From NCBI GenBank assembly GCA_017449525.1, contig JAFTFL010000016.1, forward strand, positions 1-64,000: 64,000 nt of DNA, written 5' to 3'. The notes beneath the pieces were generated by a model that worked only from the letters and a program-made list of their open reading frames with translations, was not told the DNA's origin and did not search any database. Below are positions 43,204 through 56,000 of the stretch, in pieces. Positions within the stretch are counted from its first letter, which is position 1, and every line of letters begins with the position of its first letter. The position numbers and the translations under genes are program-made. The DNA comes from Bacteroidales bacterium (lineage in GTDB: Bacteria; Bacteroidota; Bacteroidia; Bacteroidales; P3).

Positions 43204-43614
43204 CTATTTTTTGCAGCAGAACTCGGTGAGTACGCCCAAAGTGGACTTGGGGTGAAGGAAGCCAATCTGTAGGCCTTCTGCCCCAGGACGAGCCTCCTGG
43301 TCTATCAGTCTTACCCCTTTCTCTTTGGCCTCGTTAAGAGCCGTATTTGTGTCGTCCGTAGCGAATGCAATGTGGTGTATGCCACCTCGTCCTCCATTCT
43401 TTTCGATAAACGAGGCAACGGTACTTTCGGGACAAGTGGGCTCCAACAACTCTATCTTCACTTCACCTATACGGAAGAAAGCCGTGCGCACCTTCTGGTC
43501 CTTCACTTCTTCTACAGCATAGCACTTCAAACCCATGACGTCCTCCCAATAGCGCGTTGCTTCCTCCAAATTTGTTACGGCAATGCCGATATGTTCAATG
43601 TGCGATAGTGTCAT
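43204..43614 (-). CDS. mce: Methylmalonyl-CoA epimerase
   Basis: Interconverts (R)- and (S)-methylmalonyl-CoA, 136 residues, vicinal-oxygen-chelate fold. Motifs: LSHIEHIGIAVTNLEEATRYW with the first metal histidine, VKIELLEPTCPES, RGGIHHIAFATDD and a C-terminal glutamate region. It heads the operon and provides the (S) isomer for the decarboxylase. A -7 box lies 52 bp upstream. Confidence 0.93.
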   Translation of the reverse strand: MTLSHIEHIGIAVTNLEEATRYWEDVMGLKCYAVEEVKDQKVRTAFFRIGEVKIELLEPTCPESTVASFIEKNGGRGGIHHIAFATDDTNTALNEAKEKGVRLIDQEARPGAEGLQIGFLHPKSTLGVLTEFCCKK

Positions 43615-43665
43615 AATAGTATAATTTTTACTAAATTGAACAAACTGTCTTGTCTAAAACAGAGT

Positions 43666-43673
43666 GCAAAGGT
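43666..43673 (-). promoter_or_regulatory. -7 box for mce and the decarboxylase operon
   Basis: Reverse strand TACCTTTG followed by CA, 52 bp before the mce ATG. The 43674-43841 part of the gap holds no recognised gene. Confidence 0.5.
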
Positions 43674-43841
43674 ACGTAAAACTTTCGAGTTGCATCCGCA
43701 CGCAGGCAAAAATACATCCACACTCTTCTCCTTGTATCGAGCCTCGTTTTCCGAGCCGCACACTCCCCTATGGACGTACCGCCACGGTTCAGCCACAACT
43801 GGGCGCCCCTCGCACGGGGGGCTGCAAGCAATACTCGGATG

Positions 43842-44016
43842 GTGCACAGGATGAGCACCTCCGCCGTACGGCAGAAGGGGCTGGGCTGTACGACATGCAC
43901 CAAGATGCCGTACGCCACAATGGCACATTAACTACATGTTCTGACGCACGATAGTACAAAAAAGGCCTGATGCCGCTCGGCATCAGGCCACATAGTGTAC
44001 GGCACTACCCCCTACA
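43842..44016 (-). repeat. 22-nt tandem array between the giant adhesin gene and mce
   Basis: Unit starts at 43842, 43864, 43886, 43908, 43930, 43952, 43973 and 43995, spaced 22 nt with one 21. Heads on the plus strand include CCGTACGGCA (43864), CTGTACGACAT (43886), CCGTACGCCA (43908), CCGCTCGGCAT (43973) and GTGTACGGCAC (43995). Two adjacent units form the stem of the terminator at 43955-43989. Confidence 0.7.
43955..43989 (-). terminator. Intrinsic terminator of the giant adhesin gene
   Basis: GGCCTGATGCCG and CGGCATCAGGCC (43964-43975, 43978-43989) form a 12-bp perfect stem with only CT between; on the reverse strand it is followed by TTTTTTGTAC. It is 82 bp after the giant gene's stop codon. 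The stem contains the array palindrome with CT in place of TA. Confidence 0.8.
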
Positions 44017-44070
44017 ACTGTTCACCACCCAAAGCACTACTGCTGTGCTGTACCATACCATGCTGTGCTT

Positions 44071-47000
44071 CTATCGCAGGAGCAACACAGTTCCCTTCTT
44101 CACCTCGGGGCGGCCAGGCAGGTCGGTATGGGTGCATCTGATTATCCACACGTATGCACCTTGTGGGCACTCATGTCCCCGGTACTTGCCGTCCCATCCC
44201 TCAGTGGGGTCGTCGCTACTGAACACGATTTGACCCTGACGGGAGTAGATGTCGATGTGGTAGCTCTCCACTTTGTAGGGATAGGTGTAGAAGATATTGT
44301 TGGTGCTTTCGCCAGGGGTGAACGTGTTCGGAACCCACAACTCATCCTCTATAACGCGAACGGACACGATGGAGGTATCCCTGCATCCCTTGTTGTATGC
44401 TATAAGCATCACATCGAAGGTGTCCATGTCGGCATCATACACGTAGTGAAACGTCTCCTCGTCGGTGCTGTAGCCGTCGGGGAATGTCCAGGTACGACCC
44501 AGCGCATTTACGCTCAAGTCGTGGAAAGTAAATTCCGCATTGCCTCGACGTGCGGTCTGCGGGTCGCTCACACCGTACGAGCTCGGCATGGGACCCACCT
44601 GCACCAGATGGCGTTCCTCCACGATGCACACTCCCTTGCGTCCACGCAGGGTGTAGCGAGTGTCCGTCGCAGGGCCAACATAGATATTGGCCTGGTGCTC
44701 CTGACCGTACAGTCCGCGGTCTTCGGGCTGCGAGCTCCACGTAAAGTCGTCGGCATCGGTAGAGGCGGTCAGCATGGTTACAAAGCCCAAGCAGTTGCTG
44801 TCGCTGCCGACTATCGTCAAGTACGGACGCTGGTCAACTCGGATGCGTACCGAGTCGGACATGTGGCAGAGGTGGTCGCTCGTGTAGGCAGATACATGCA
44901 CATAGCGGCTATCGCTCGGAGAGTAGACATGCACCGAATCGGAACTAAACCCGTTGTCGTCGGCCCAACGATACACTGCACCACCCTGTGCCAGGATGTT
45001 CACATCGCTGCCAACGCACACGGTGGTGTCGTGAAGCGAAAGTGTCAAGCGAGGATTGGGCACAATCACTACCCGATGGCTGTCGGTAGTCGAGGTGCAG
45101 AACGATTCCGCCACATGGCGCACATGCACATAATAGGTAGTAGATTCAGAAGGACGCACTTGCACATAAGCGTTGCCCTCCTGCCCGTTGAGGGTGGCAT
45201 CTGCAGGTTGCGATGACCACACGTACTCCACACCTTGCGAAGCTTCGGCTGAGAGGGTAATGAGGCTGCCTTGACAAGCACGACTTTCGCCCTCGATGTG
45301 CACCGTGGGATGCTGACGTACGGCGATGCGAATCGTGTCCGACCCGACGCACAACCCATCAGTGCCTTTGCCGTACACCTTCACGAAAAGTTCCTCATTG
45401 GCGCGCTGCGTGTAAATGCTCTGCGTGCTGAACGCGCCCATCGTGTTCCACGAATAGGTAGCACCGCCCTGTGCGGTTACGGAGACCTCTTCGCCAGCGC
45501 ATACCACCGACGGAGCCGAGAGCTGGATGGAGGGAAGCTGTAGCACACTGACGCTACGCGACGCGGTCTGGGTGCATCCGTAGCCGTTGCGCACCACCAC
45601 ACGAACCGTCGTATCCTGCCATGGGGTGAAGTTCTGCCTGCTCTCCTCACCAAACGTATTGCCGTCCCAAGCGTACGCGTCGCCACCCGTGGCGGTGAAC
45701 GATACGCGGTCGCCAGCACAGATGCGTCCCGTGTCGGCCACCAGCGCAGCCTCAGGCAATGCCAGCAGCGTAATGGCCACCTGAGCGGAGTTGAGACATC
45801 CGTGCTCGTCGCGGCCGACCACCTGGAAGATGGAGTCGGACTGAGGTGTAACAGTGATGGCATTGGCCGAGACAAAGCCACCTGTGCCATTCCACAAGTA
45901 GGTGGATGCACCTGTTGCCGAAAGGATGGTGGACATGCCGTTGCAGACATCGGTAGTTTGCGCCGTCAGCCGCACCTGCGGCAGTTCGTGCACCGTAATG
46001 GTGAGCGTATCGCGAGCTGAGCATAGGCCGTCGGCCGTAGTGCCATAGACAGCATATAGGAGCGTGGTTTGCGGTACATCCGTAAGCACACTATCTGCAG
46101 CGTATTGCCCCATACCGCCAAAGTCATACAATGCGGCACCCGAGGCATGCAGCACTACGGTGTCGCCGATGCAAATCGATGTAGACTGGGCTGCAAGACT
46201 TACGGCAGGGCGATTCATCACACGCACCTGCACGGTGTCAACGGCAGGACATGCCGTGTTGAGCACCAATCCGCGCAACGAAACCACCGTGTCGCGCACC
46301 GCAACGAAGCGACGCACCGTGTCGGTAGTAGAGAAGCCTGTTGTACCATTCCAAGCAAAAGCCGGCGCACCCGAGGCACGCAGCACGATGGTGTCGCCCG
46401 TACATATAGTAGACTGCTCGGCACGCAGGGCTACTGCATCTGCATTGAGCACCCGCACCGTCAGCGAGGCCGTCGCACGGCACACGTCGTTGCCTTGTAT
46501 GCCAATAACCGAATAGGTGGTGCTGGCCACCGGATAGTCTTCAAGGGTGCTATCCGCAGTGGCCTGCTGATTGTCATTCCAAATATAACTGTCGGCGCCC
46601 GAAGCGTGCAGACGTACGTGGCCGCCACGGCACGTTACCAGAGTGTTTGCCGAAAGGTCGACACGCGGAGCTGGCAGCACCGTGATGCGCACGGAGTCGA
46701 TGGCTGTGCAACCGCCAGTAGCACCCGAGCCATACACGTAGTAGGTCATGTCGTGCATCGGTGTAAGCGTCCAAGAGTTGGCAGCCGTCAGCACCACTTC
46801 ATCACTTCCTCGCACCGAGTCAAGTGCCATCACATCAGCACCCGAGGCAGCGAGCCGTACTGGCATGCCGGCGCAAACGGTATCGTCCGAAACAGTGAGG
46901 TGCAGTTGAGGCATGGTCGTTACAGACACAGTGAAAGTGTCGGACTTGACACACCCATGCTCGTCAACACCCATAACGTAGTAGCTCGTGTCTGCAAGCG

Positions 47001-50000
47001 GAACTACCGTCCACTGATGGGTACCATTGTAGGCAGCCGAACCATTCCAAGCGAAGACGGGTGCGCCAGAAGCCGTGAGGTGCAGGGTGTCATTCAGACA
47101 GATGGTATGGCTATTGCCGCTCAACACCACCTGTGGCAAGTCAAAGACCCGAAGCTGCAACGTGTCGTACACAGCGCAGCGTCCCGCTGCATTGAGACCT
47201 GCAAAGACGTATGCACCTGTATGTAAGGGGTGGATGTAATAGCGAGAGGCTGCTACGGTATCGCCCCCCTCCCACACGAAGCGCGCGGCTCCTGTGGCGG
47301 TCAACAGCAGGCTGTCGCCCATGCAGGTGGCCGTATCGGCCGCAGTAACGGCAAAGGTCGGCACCTCATCAACAGCAACGGACACCGACGCAAAGCCCAA
47401 GCAGGATGTACCCTCTATGAGGCCGCGGACAAGATAGGTCGTATCATGTTGCGGACGCATCACGCGCACCGAGTCATGACCGAACTCGTCCCGTCCGCCC
47501 CAAGCATAGCTGTCGGCTCCACGGGCTGTCAACGTTACGCTCTCGCCTCGACACAGACGGCCGACCGATGCCGTAACGCTTATTGTAGGCGCAGACACAG
47601 GGGCCAGCATCACCGTGGCCGTGTCGCGGCACGACAGGTGGTGCGTGTAGCCTATCACCCTGTATTCGACAGGCTCTTCTGTATAAAAACGCTTGCTGCG
47701 GTACTGCGACAGAGTATCTGTACCCATCCACAGATAAGAGTCTGCACCCGACACCGTCAGGGTAATACTGTCGGAATAGCAGAACACAGCGGGAGTCTGC
47801 TCGATGCTGACGACCGGCTGGTCGAATACAGAGAGATGCAGGGTGTCGCTATTGCGGCAAGCTTCATCGCGGTCGACACCTCTTACAATGATAGAGGTGT
47901 CGTGTTGCGGTGCAATGGTTATGGTATTGAGGGTTGTAAACCGTTGGTCGGTGCCCCACGAGAAGAGCGTGCCACCCGTCGCATGGAGTTGGACTGTATC
48001 ACCCAAGCAGACCTCACTCCTACCCACCAGCCGCACGTTGGGCATGTTGCGTAGCGTAATGCGGATGCTATCGGAGGCCAAACACCCATCGATGAGTGCC
48101 GTTGAGACATGTATCAAGGTGTCGCTCGTAGGATAAACTACAAGCGTAGTATCACCAAATATGATAGAGTGGTTCCAAAGCACACCACGCTGTCCGCCAC
48201 GGGCGGTCAGCACAACACTGTCGGAGAGACAAACCACCTCTTTCGAGGCTTCCAGACGAAGACTCGGACGCGAGAGTACCACAATACGAATGGAGTCCAC
48301 CGAGGTGCAGAGACCCGTAACGCTGGCACCGTGGATGACGATAGTCGTGTCTTGCACAGGTCCGAACCTACGCACTGAGATCGGCAGGTATTCTCCACTA
48401 TTGTCCCAATCGTAGAGTGAAGCCCCCGACACACGAATCGTTACGCTGTCGCCCACACAGAGAGTATCCTTCGAAGCGTTGATTTGCAGCACCGGTATCG
48501 TATAGGCATTGACCAAGATAGTGTCGTAGTTATGACACAGATGCTCATTCTCTCCACATACAATGTACTGGGTTGGCTCGGTGGGATACACACGCATGGT
48601 GTCCTTATGCACAAAGGCGGAATCCTCGTGCCACCTGTAAGCCATGGCTCCCGACATAACGATTTCCACACTATCGCCAGCACATATCTCCGTGGCAGAG
48701 ACTTGAGAAGTAACGTCTGGCAAGGGGTTAACGATGACAGTAATTGTGTCGGTAGCATGGCACATGTGGTTGAAATTCTCACCATAGAGCACATAGTCGG
48801 CAGTGTCGGCCTGTGGGAAGTAGTGTTTGCGTGTCGTAGTAATGAGTTCGTCATCCTTTGGCCATTGGTAGAACGAAGCCCCCTCTGCTTTCATCCATAC
48901 ATGTTCGCCCCTGCACAATTCGTACACAGGCTTATTATATATAATGTATAAGGGCATGTAGTTTTCTATCGTGAGCTCAGGCGATGGAAGTGGATAGACA
49001 GTGATGTGTATGCTGTCAGTCTGCGAGCACAGCTCATTAGCAGTCATTCCACCTACTACAATAGTGGTGTCAACATAGAGGACGTAGTCTGCCGTGTCGA
49101 CTGCTCTGAAGGAAGAATCTCGCACCCAGCGGTAGAGGTCGGAACCTGCAGCAGAGAGCGTAATGGTATCGCCGTAGCATATCTCCTGTCGACTGCTTTG
49201 CAATCGCACCTCAGGTGCATAGACAATAACACGCATAGTGTCGCTCTGGCTACACATCATGTTAGCTGTATAACCTCGCACCATGTAGTCTATCGTCTCC
49301 ATCGGTTTGGCGTGCATCGTGTCTTTCTCTGTGGCCTGGGTGGCGTAGCCCCATTGGTAATAGGAGGCCCCAGAAGCAGAGAGGACGATACTGTCGCCAA
49401 GACATATCTCGCCCTGGTTACTACGCAATGCCACCTCGGGCAGCGGGACAACCGTTACGACAACCGACGTGTCGCTACCGCAAAATGCTCGGTTGTACAC
49501 ATCGCCGTACACACGAATAGTGTCGGTGGCCGTCAGATAGGTTACAAACTCGCTGTCGGCAGTGAACTGCTGCCGTTGCTCCCACAGGTAGTAATTCGCA
49601 CCGCTTACGACCACACGCACACTGTCGCCTTCGCAAATCTCCTCACGCGAAGCAACCACACTCAGTTGTGGCACCGCATGCCAGTACACGCTCACGGTAT
49701 CAAAGTTACGACAGTAATGCTCGTGTTCCTCACCCCAAACAATATAGGTAGTCTTAATGGTGGGCACATGCCTCATGCTGTCTACCGACTCGAAGGTCTC
49801 ACCGAAGTCCCACGAATAGGCATCGGCACCAGCAGCACGTAGCGTTACAGAGTCGCCATCGCACACTTCGGGCTGAGATACCGCAATGAACACGTCGGGC
49901 AATGGGTAGACAACGACCGTAACACTATCGGCCGTTTGACAAAGCAGGTTCGACGTAGCACCAACCACCGTAAAAACAGAAGTCTGCACAGGCGTTATCT

Positions 50001-53000
50001 GTACCGCCGTGTCGGCTACAAATATGGGGCTTTGCCAACTGTACTGATAGACATCGGCTCCTGTAGCCACGAGATGAGCCCTATCACCTTCGCAGACAGC
50101 GAGGCGACGCGTTTCGATATGGGTGGTTGGATACGGGTACACGGCAATGTGCACCGTGTCGGACGCGATGCAACCGTGTTCATCTTTACCATAGATACGG
50201 AAGTCAGCAGAATCATGTAGCACATAGCTATGCGTGTCGCGAGCCGAGAACGAAGCCGTACTATCCCAAGAGTAGAGAGTCGCCCGCGATGCAGAAATGA
50301 GAAGAGTATTGCCGTCGCAGATGGCCGTATCACTTGCGACCACGCTGATTACAGGCTTCCACACCGTAATTCTTACACTATCCTTAGCCAGGCAGTTGTG
50401 TTCGCTCTTACTCTGCACCACGTAGGTCAACGACTCGTCGGGTGAAATCCGAACGGTGTCACGATCTACAAAACGTGCATCACTCCATGCAAAGGTGTGG
50501 GTATAGTCGCCGTAGGCACGTATGGTAAGCGAGTCGTAGTCGCAGATAGCGGTAGCCGTGGCTTGCAAATGCAAATCTGGACGAGGCCACACCAGCACCT
50601 CAACCGTATCGGTACTGGTGCATCGCGGTCCGTCTATCTCGCCCGTTGCAATAAAGGCATGGTACCCCGTGTCGGCGGGAACAAAGTCGCGTTGGTTGTC
50701 AAAAAAGAAGCCTTGTTCCCCAGCCCACTTATACTTATAGGCGCCAGACACAGTTACATGCAACGTATCACCCAAACACAAAGACTCTTTATCGGGTGTC
50801 AGCACTACGTTGGGCTGCTGGTAGATGACCACAGGCACCGAAGCCGAGTCGACACACCCGTATTCGGTGCGTGCCAATACCACCACATCGCCTGCTTGGC
50901 GCAGCACCATGTTCGTGTCTGAAGCCGTACCAAAATAGCGACCTCTATCCCACGAGAATGCACTACCGTTTCCTGATGTGGTGAACGCGATGGTGTCGAC
51001 CGAACAAGCTACATCGCGACCGGCCGCAACACGAACCGTCGGCAAGGGGTGCACCGCAATACTCAGTGTGGTAGAACTACTGCAGAGTTGGTTCTCATTA
51101 AGAGCCCTTATAGAATAGGTGGTATTCGCACGAGGTTGCACAACACTATCGGTTACCGAGGTGGGTGCACCATTGTTCCACGAGAAGAGAGGAGCCCCAG
51201 ACACCCGTATATGGAGAGTGTCGCCGATACAGATGTCATGCGTTGCCACATCAATTGTGGCCTGTGGAATGTCGTACACTGTGATTTGTACCTCCTCTGA
51301 ACTATAACATGCACTGCTTGTATTGGCACCAAACACCTCAATGGTCGAAGTACTATTAAGCGTGTACTGATACGTGTTGGAGGTAGTAAATGTTTGCATT
51401 GTGTCCCACGAGTACTGCATAGCCCCCGAGGCGGTAACCGTAACGGTGCTACCGGCACAGACGGCACTTTCACTGACGGAAAGGCGTATCTGCGGTATGC
51501 TATGTACGACGACGGGCGTTGACACTGTGGTGCGACAGCCGTTGCTATCCTCGCCATACAGCATTTGGGATACGGTGTTCTCTGGTGCAATCGTGGTATC
51601 GGTTGCCTGAAGACGCAAGGATTCGAATCCACTCCACGAATACTTCAATGCCCCAGAAGCTTGCAGTGTTACCCTACTGCCCACACATATCGTGTCGTCC
51701 GATGTAGAGACTGCAAGCTGAGGCAACTGATGAACATATACAGCGAACGTGTCGCGCACGGCGCACTGCCTACGACTTCCGTTGGCTGCAAATAAAAAGT
51801 ATTCTCGTGATGCCTCAGGGTTATCCGCCCAGATATTATTAGCCGCTGGCGTGGTCTGAAGACCTGCTACCTCAAAGTAGTCGGCATTGCCAGTGGCCGA
51901 CAGTTGCACTGCATCACCACCGCAGACGGTGTCATCATCTACACGGAAGACTATGGAGGGGTAGTCATGAACCACGACTGTAATACTTGATTCACTTCCG
52001 CAGGTAGCGCTACCCGTCGTTTCGCCGTAGAGTATGTAGGTGGTCGTCTGCTGTGGCGACACACGGCGCACGGCATCCGTGCTTTGGTCTTCCCAATAGT
52101 AATTGTTGCCACCTCGAGCCGAAAGTGTAACCGTGTCGCCGAGACAGATAGTGTCAGCCGTTGCCATTATATTTATAGACGGAAGTCCCGACACATTTAC
52201 TGCCACCTGCACTTCAGCTGGACATATTGTGTACTCATTCCTGCCCTGTATGCGATAGGTGGTGTTGACTGAAGGCGAGACTGTAAAAACGCTGTCGCGT
52301 GTAAAGGCTCCACCGTTCAGCGAATACTCATAGGCTCCATGTACCCGAATAATGGCACTGCCCTCATTACAGATGTTTATCGTAGTCTCTTCCGCCTGCA
52401 GTTGAGGATAGGGATACACCTTCACCTGGTGGCTAATAGTGGATACGCAATTCTCGCCTGTGTTATAGCCCATAACACAGATGGTACTGTCGCGCATTAT
52501 CGTGAACGTGCGGCTGTCGGTTCTCGAGTCGTTGTCGGTGAGCTGTCCGCCTGTTGATGCTAATTCATCACCCAACTCACCATTGTGTTCACCCTCATTA
52601 CTGCCTCGGCAGTTCCATCCATATACTTGGGCACCTTCTACGGAGATGGTGATTCGGCCACCTGCACATATTGCGGTGTCACTTGCCGAGAGTGATAATT
52701 GGGGAAACATATAGACCGTCACCGTGGTCGAGTCTGTATTGCGACAGCCATGCGCATCTTCACCAAAGAGGTGATACGTCGTGGTGGTAGTTGGCGAACA
52801 AACTGTATCATCCACATTGCTGCTCAACGTCTGAAAACTCGTCCACGAATAGCGCGAAGCCCCACGTGGTTGGAGCGTGAGCGACCCTCCGTAGCATATT
52901 TGCTCAAAATCTTTACTTATGGACACCGTCGGCAGCGCATTGACCACCACATCAACCGAGTCGCTACTGCGGCACAGCATGTTGGGACCATTGGCTCCTT

Positions 53001-56000
53001 GCAGTACATATCGACGGCTTTGCTGTGGCGCATCCTTCCATTGGGTCGTACCAGCTTCATTGGGTATCGGAGCAAAACCCTCTATCATGTACTGCTGGGC
53101 ACTACCCGACGGTATAAGCGTAACAGAGTCTCCTACGCACAACTCTCTTGGACGTGCTGTCAGACTCACGGTAGGATAGGTGAACGTGGTAATGGTTACC
53201 GATGCCTCATTTCGGCATGAGGTGATGCCTTCGTTAACGCCCGTAACCGTATATTGTTGCTGCCCTTGCCCTGCGTAGACTCGCAGTTGATTCTGCGCGG
53301 TAGCCTGTCCAGAGTTGTTCCACACATAGCGCGATGCACCAGTAGCTGTCAGCAAGGCACTGTCGCCTTCACACAGCGCGGTCTTGTCCGCATGGAGTAC
53401 AAGCGAAGGTAACTGAATCACGTGCACACGCACCGTATCGTACGCGCTGCACAGTCCGATGACATCGCGACCCTGTATTATGTAGTCGGTGCTGTCTGTG
53501 GGCGACACATTCCACGCTGCGTTGGTACTCCACTCTGACCACTGCCCGTAACGTGTTTTTATTCGGTACTGAGTTGCCCCGCTTGCTGTGATAAGCGACG
53601 ACTCGTTGAGACAAATTATGGATGGTGATGCCGATGCCGACACTTCTGGTACGGGGTAGACATACACATCGGCCGTATCATATATCGGGCATTGTTGCCA
53701 ATAGTCATACACCTGCAAGATGTAGCGGCGCGTCTGCGTTGGCGACACGCAATAGTTCGTTACGCCGGTGCTATTGAAGTCCGTCCCCAACCAGCGATAC
53801 CTTCTGGCGTACTCACCCGCATTGTAGCGCAGACAAGCCTCAGTGCCAATACAGATAGCCATGCTATCCTCTATAATATGTGCGTTCGGAGGCGCGATGA
53901 CAAACACTGGCACTGTTCGCGTTGTAGTGCATCTCGCCAGGTCAGCCTGGCCAGTTACGGTGTACTGTTGCAACGATGATGCTCCGTTGATGAGCATCGA
54001 GGCATGGAGGCCGAACACGCTGTCGAGCAAAAACACCGTACTATTAGGCCAGCGATAAGCATAGCCCCCATGCGCCTCGAGGGTGATGCTGTCGCCCAAA
54101 CATACCGTATCTGGTACAGCATTCAACGTAAACGCTGGATTGTGCACATGAATCTCCACCGAGTCTTTGGCGTGGCAACGACCGTTGCGACCCGTCGCAT
54201 CTACTTGAAAGAAGAATGAGGTGTCGCTGTTGATGGTATAACTCCTTGTGGTAACTGGATTGCTGGCGTAGTTGAACTGTGAGCCGTCCCCCCAAGTAAC
54301 CACGAGTGCCCCGTACTCTGGTTTACCCGTCTGGTCTGGATAGTTACCCGTAGCGGTCAACGTGATTTGCTCTCCAGGACACACCTCCGAGGAGGATGCA
54401 GTGATGTGTATCTCTGGCATGGGATATACGGTAACCGTTACCGTCATTGCTGCGCATCGGTTTCCCTGTGCGTCTTCACCGTAGACTACCAAGACCGACC
54501 CTTGGGCCGTATCACCTGTAGTAGAAGCCTGCGGTGGTAGGTAAGTATAGGTACTCTCCGTTGTCCATGTGCTCCCATTCGTCCATGAATAGCGGTAAGC
54601 TCCGCTCGCTGTAAGCGTCAATTGCTCACCGTTGCAGACTGCCACATCCGAAAGATTAAGCGTCATATTCATGGGCTCACTGACGCGTACCGTTACACTT
54701 CGTTCCAATTCGAACCAGCGTCCCATGATAAGTTTGTAGGCCTTTACATAATAGGTCGTAGTACGACCGGGCGAAACCGCAACCGTGGCACGATTTCTGG
54801 CGAACGGCAGGCTGTTGAAACTGTTCTCATACCAGTCGCAACTATCAGCGCCCTGCACACTAAGCACTGCGGTAGCACCATAGCATATCGAGTCGTCATT
54901 GCTTATAATCGCAAAGTTGGGAGGGTACCCCGTCGCGACCGTGTCGCACACTGTGTTCTGTTCCCCACAAGAATCTGTTACACACACGGCGTATTGCTGT
55001 ATGTCGTCCATCTCCAAATTGCTCCACGTCGTGCCATGATACGTTTGACCCGTACGCAGGTCAGTCCACACCACGCTCTTGTGTGGCGAACCGCCCGTGA
55101 TGTTGGCCATCAGTTGTAAATCACCTGTGTTGAGATCCTCTATGGGATACCCCGTTATTCGTAATGGTTGCACATCACGAATATATAGGGTCAGCGTTGA
55201 CGTAGGAGAGCATGATTTCCCTGTTAGAACATAGTTAACCAGTATGCTTTCTAAATCTTCTACTCTGGTATCTGTCCTCGCACATACTTCAATTGATACC
55301 GTATCCACACCTGGACTGAATCTAAGCGTCCTTTGATTTTCCAAAGAACTTTTGTTATAGTCCGCTTGATTGGCCGTTCCACCATAGGTCAAACTTAGCT
55401 GTCTGTAAGTACTATTGGGGTCAGTCAACTTGAACACCACGCGTGCGCAACATCCTTCGTTGATGGTGGTAGAATCACCCTGATTTACTGGGTTGATGAC
55501 GTATGCCTGCACATCGGCTGCACTCAAGCTATTGGCTTCGAGAAACACACCCGAATCGCGCGAACCGTCCGACACATCGGATATTACTATTTTGATGTGA
55601 TAGGTAGAGCATGGCACCACGGCAGCCTCAGCCGTCATCACGCGCGTAAAGCCGTTGTATTCTATTTGTGTGCCGTGGCTGTTGTCCACATAGTACTGCG
55701 TGTTAGACAGCACACAGTCATAGTCACCCCTGCGCACTCCACCATTGACGGTTGCAATGGACACAGGCGTATTGCTGCCGGGCAATAGGGCTATATTCTT
55801 GGAAGTGTAGTTGCCACCCTGTGGATTCTGACCCGTAATGAAGAAGCCAAAAGCATCGGAGAACTGCTGGCAAACGTACTCAGGATATTCTTCTGAACCG
55901 AACACATAGCGGAATCTGACCACATCACTACTGGGGATAAAGTCAAACTCCAATACGGCACAATCTATCAGGTTCGATGGTTCTATGTTCAAGGCCGCTG

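Noticed and set aside
44065..47226. Two plus-strand frames of more than 380 codons inside the giant gene
   Set aside because: Low-complexity Arg/His/Val-rich translations typical of antisense shadows; the minus-strand Ig repeats are clear.
51619..51630. GGATTCGAATCC, like a tRNA T-arm
   Set aside because: It lies in frame within an Ig repeat of the giant gene (SGFESL) and no acceptor or anticodon arms can be folded around it.
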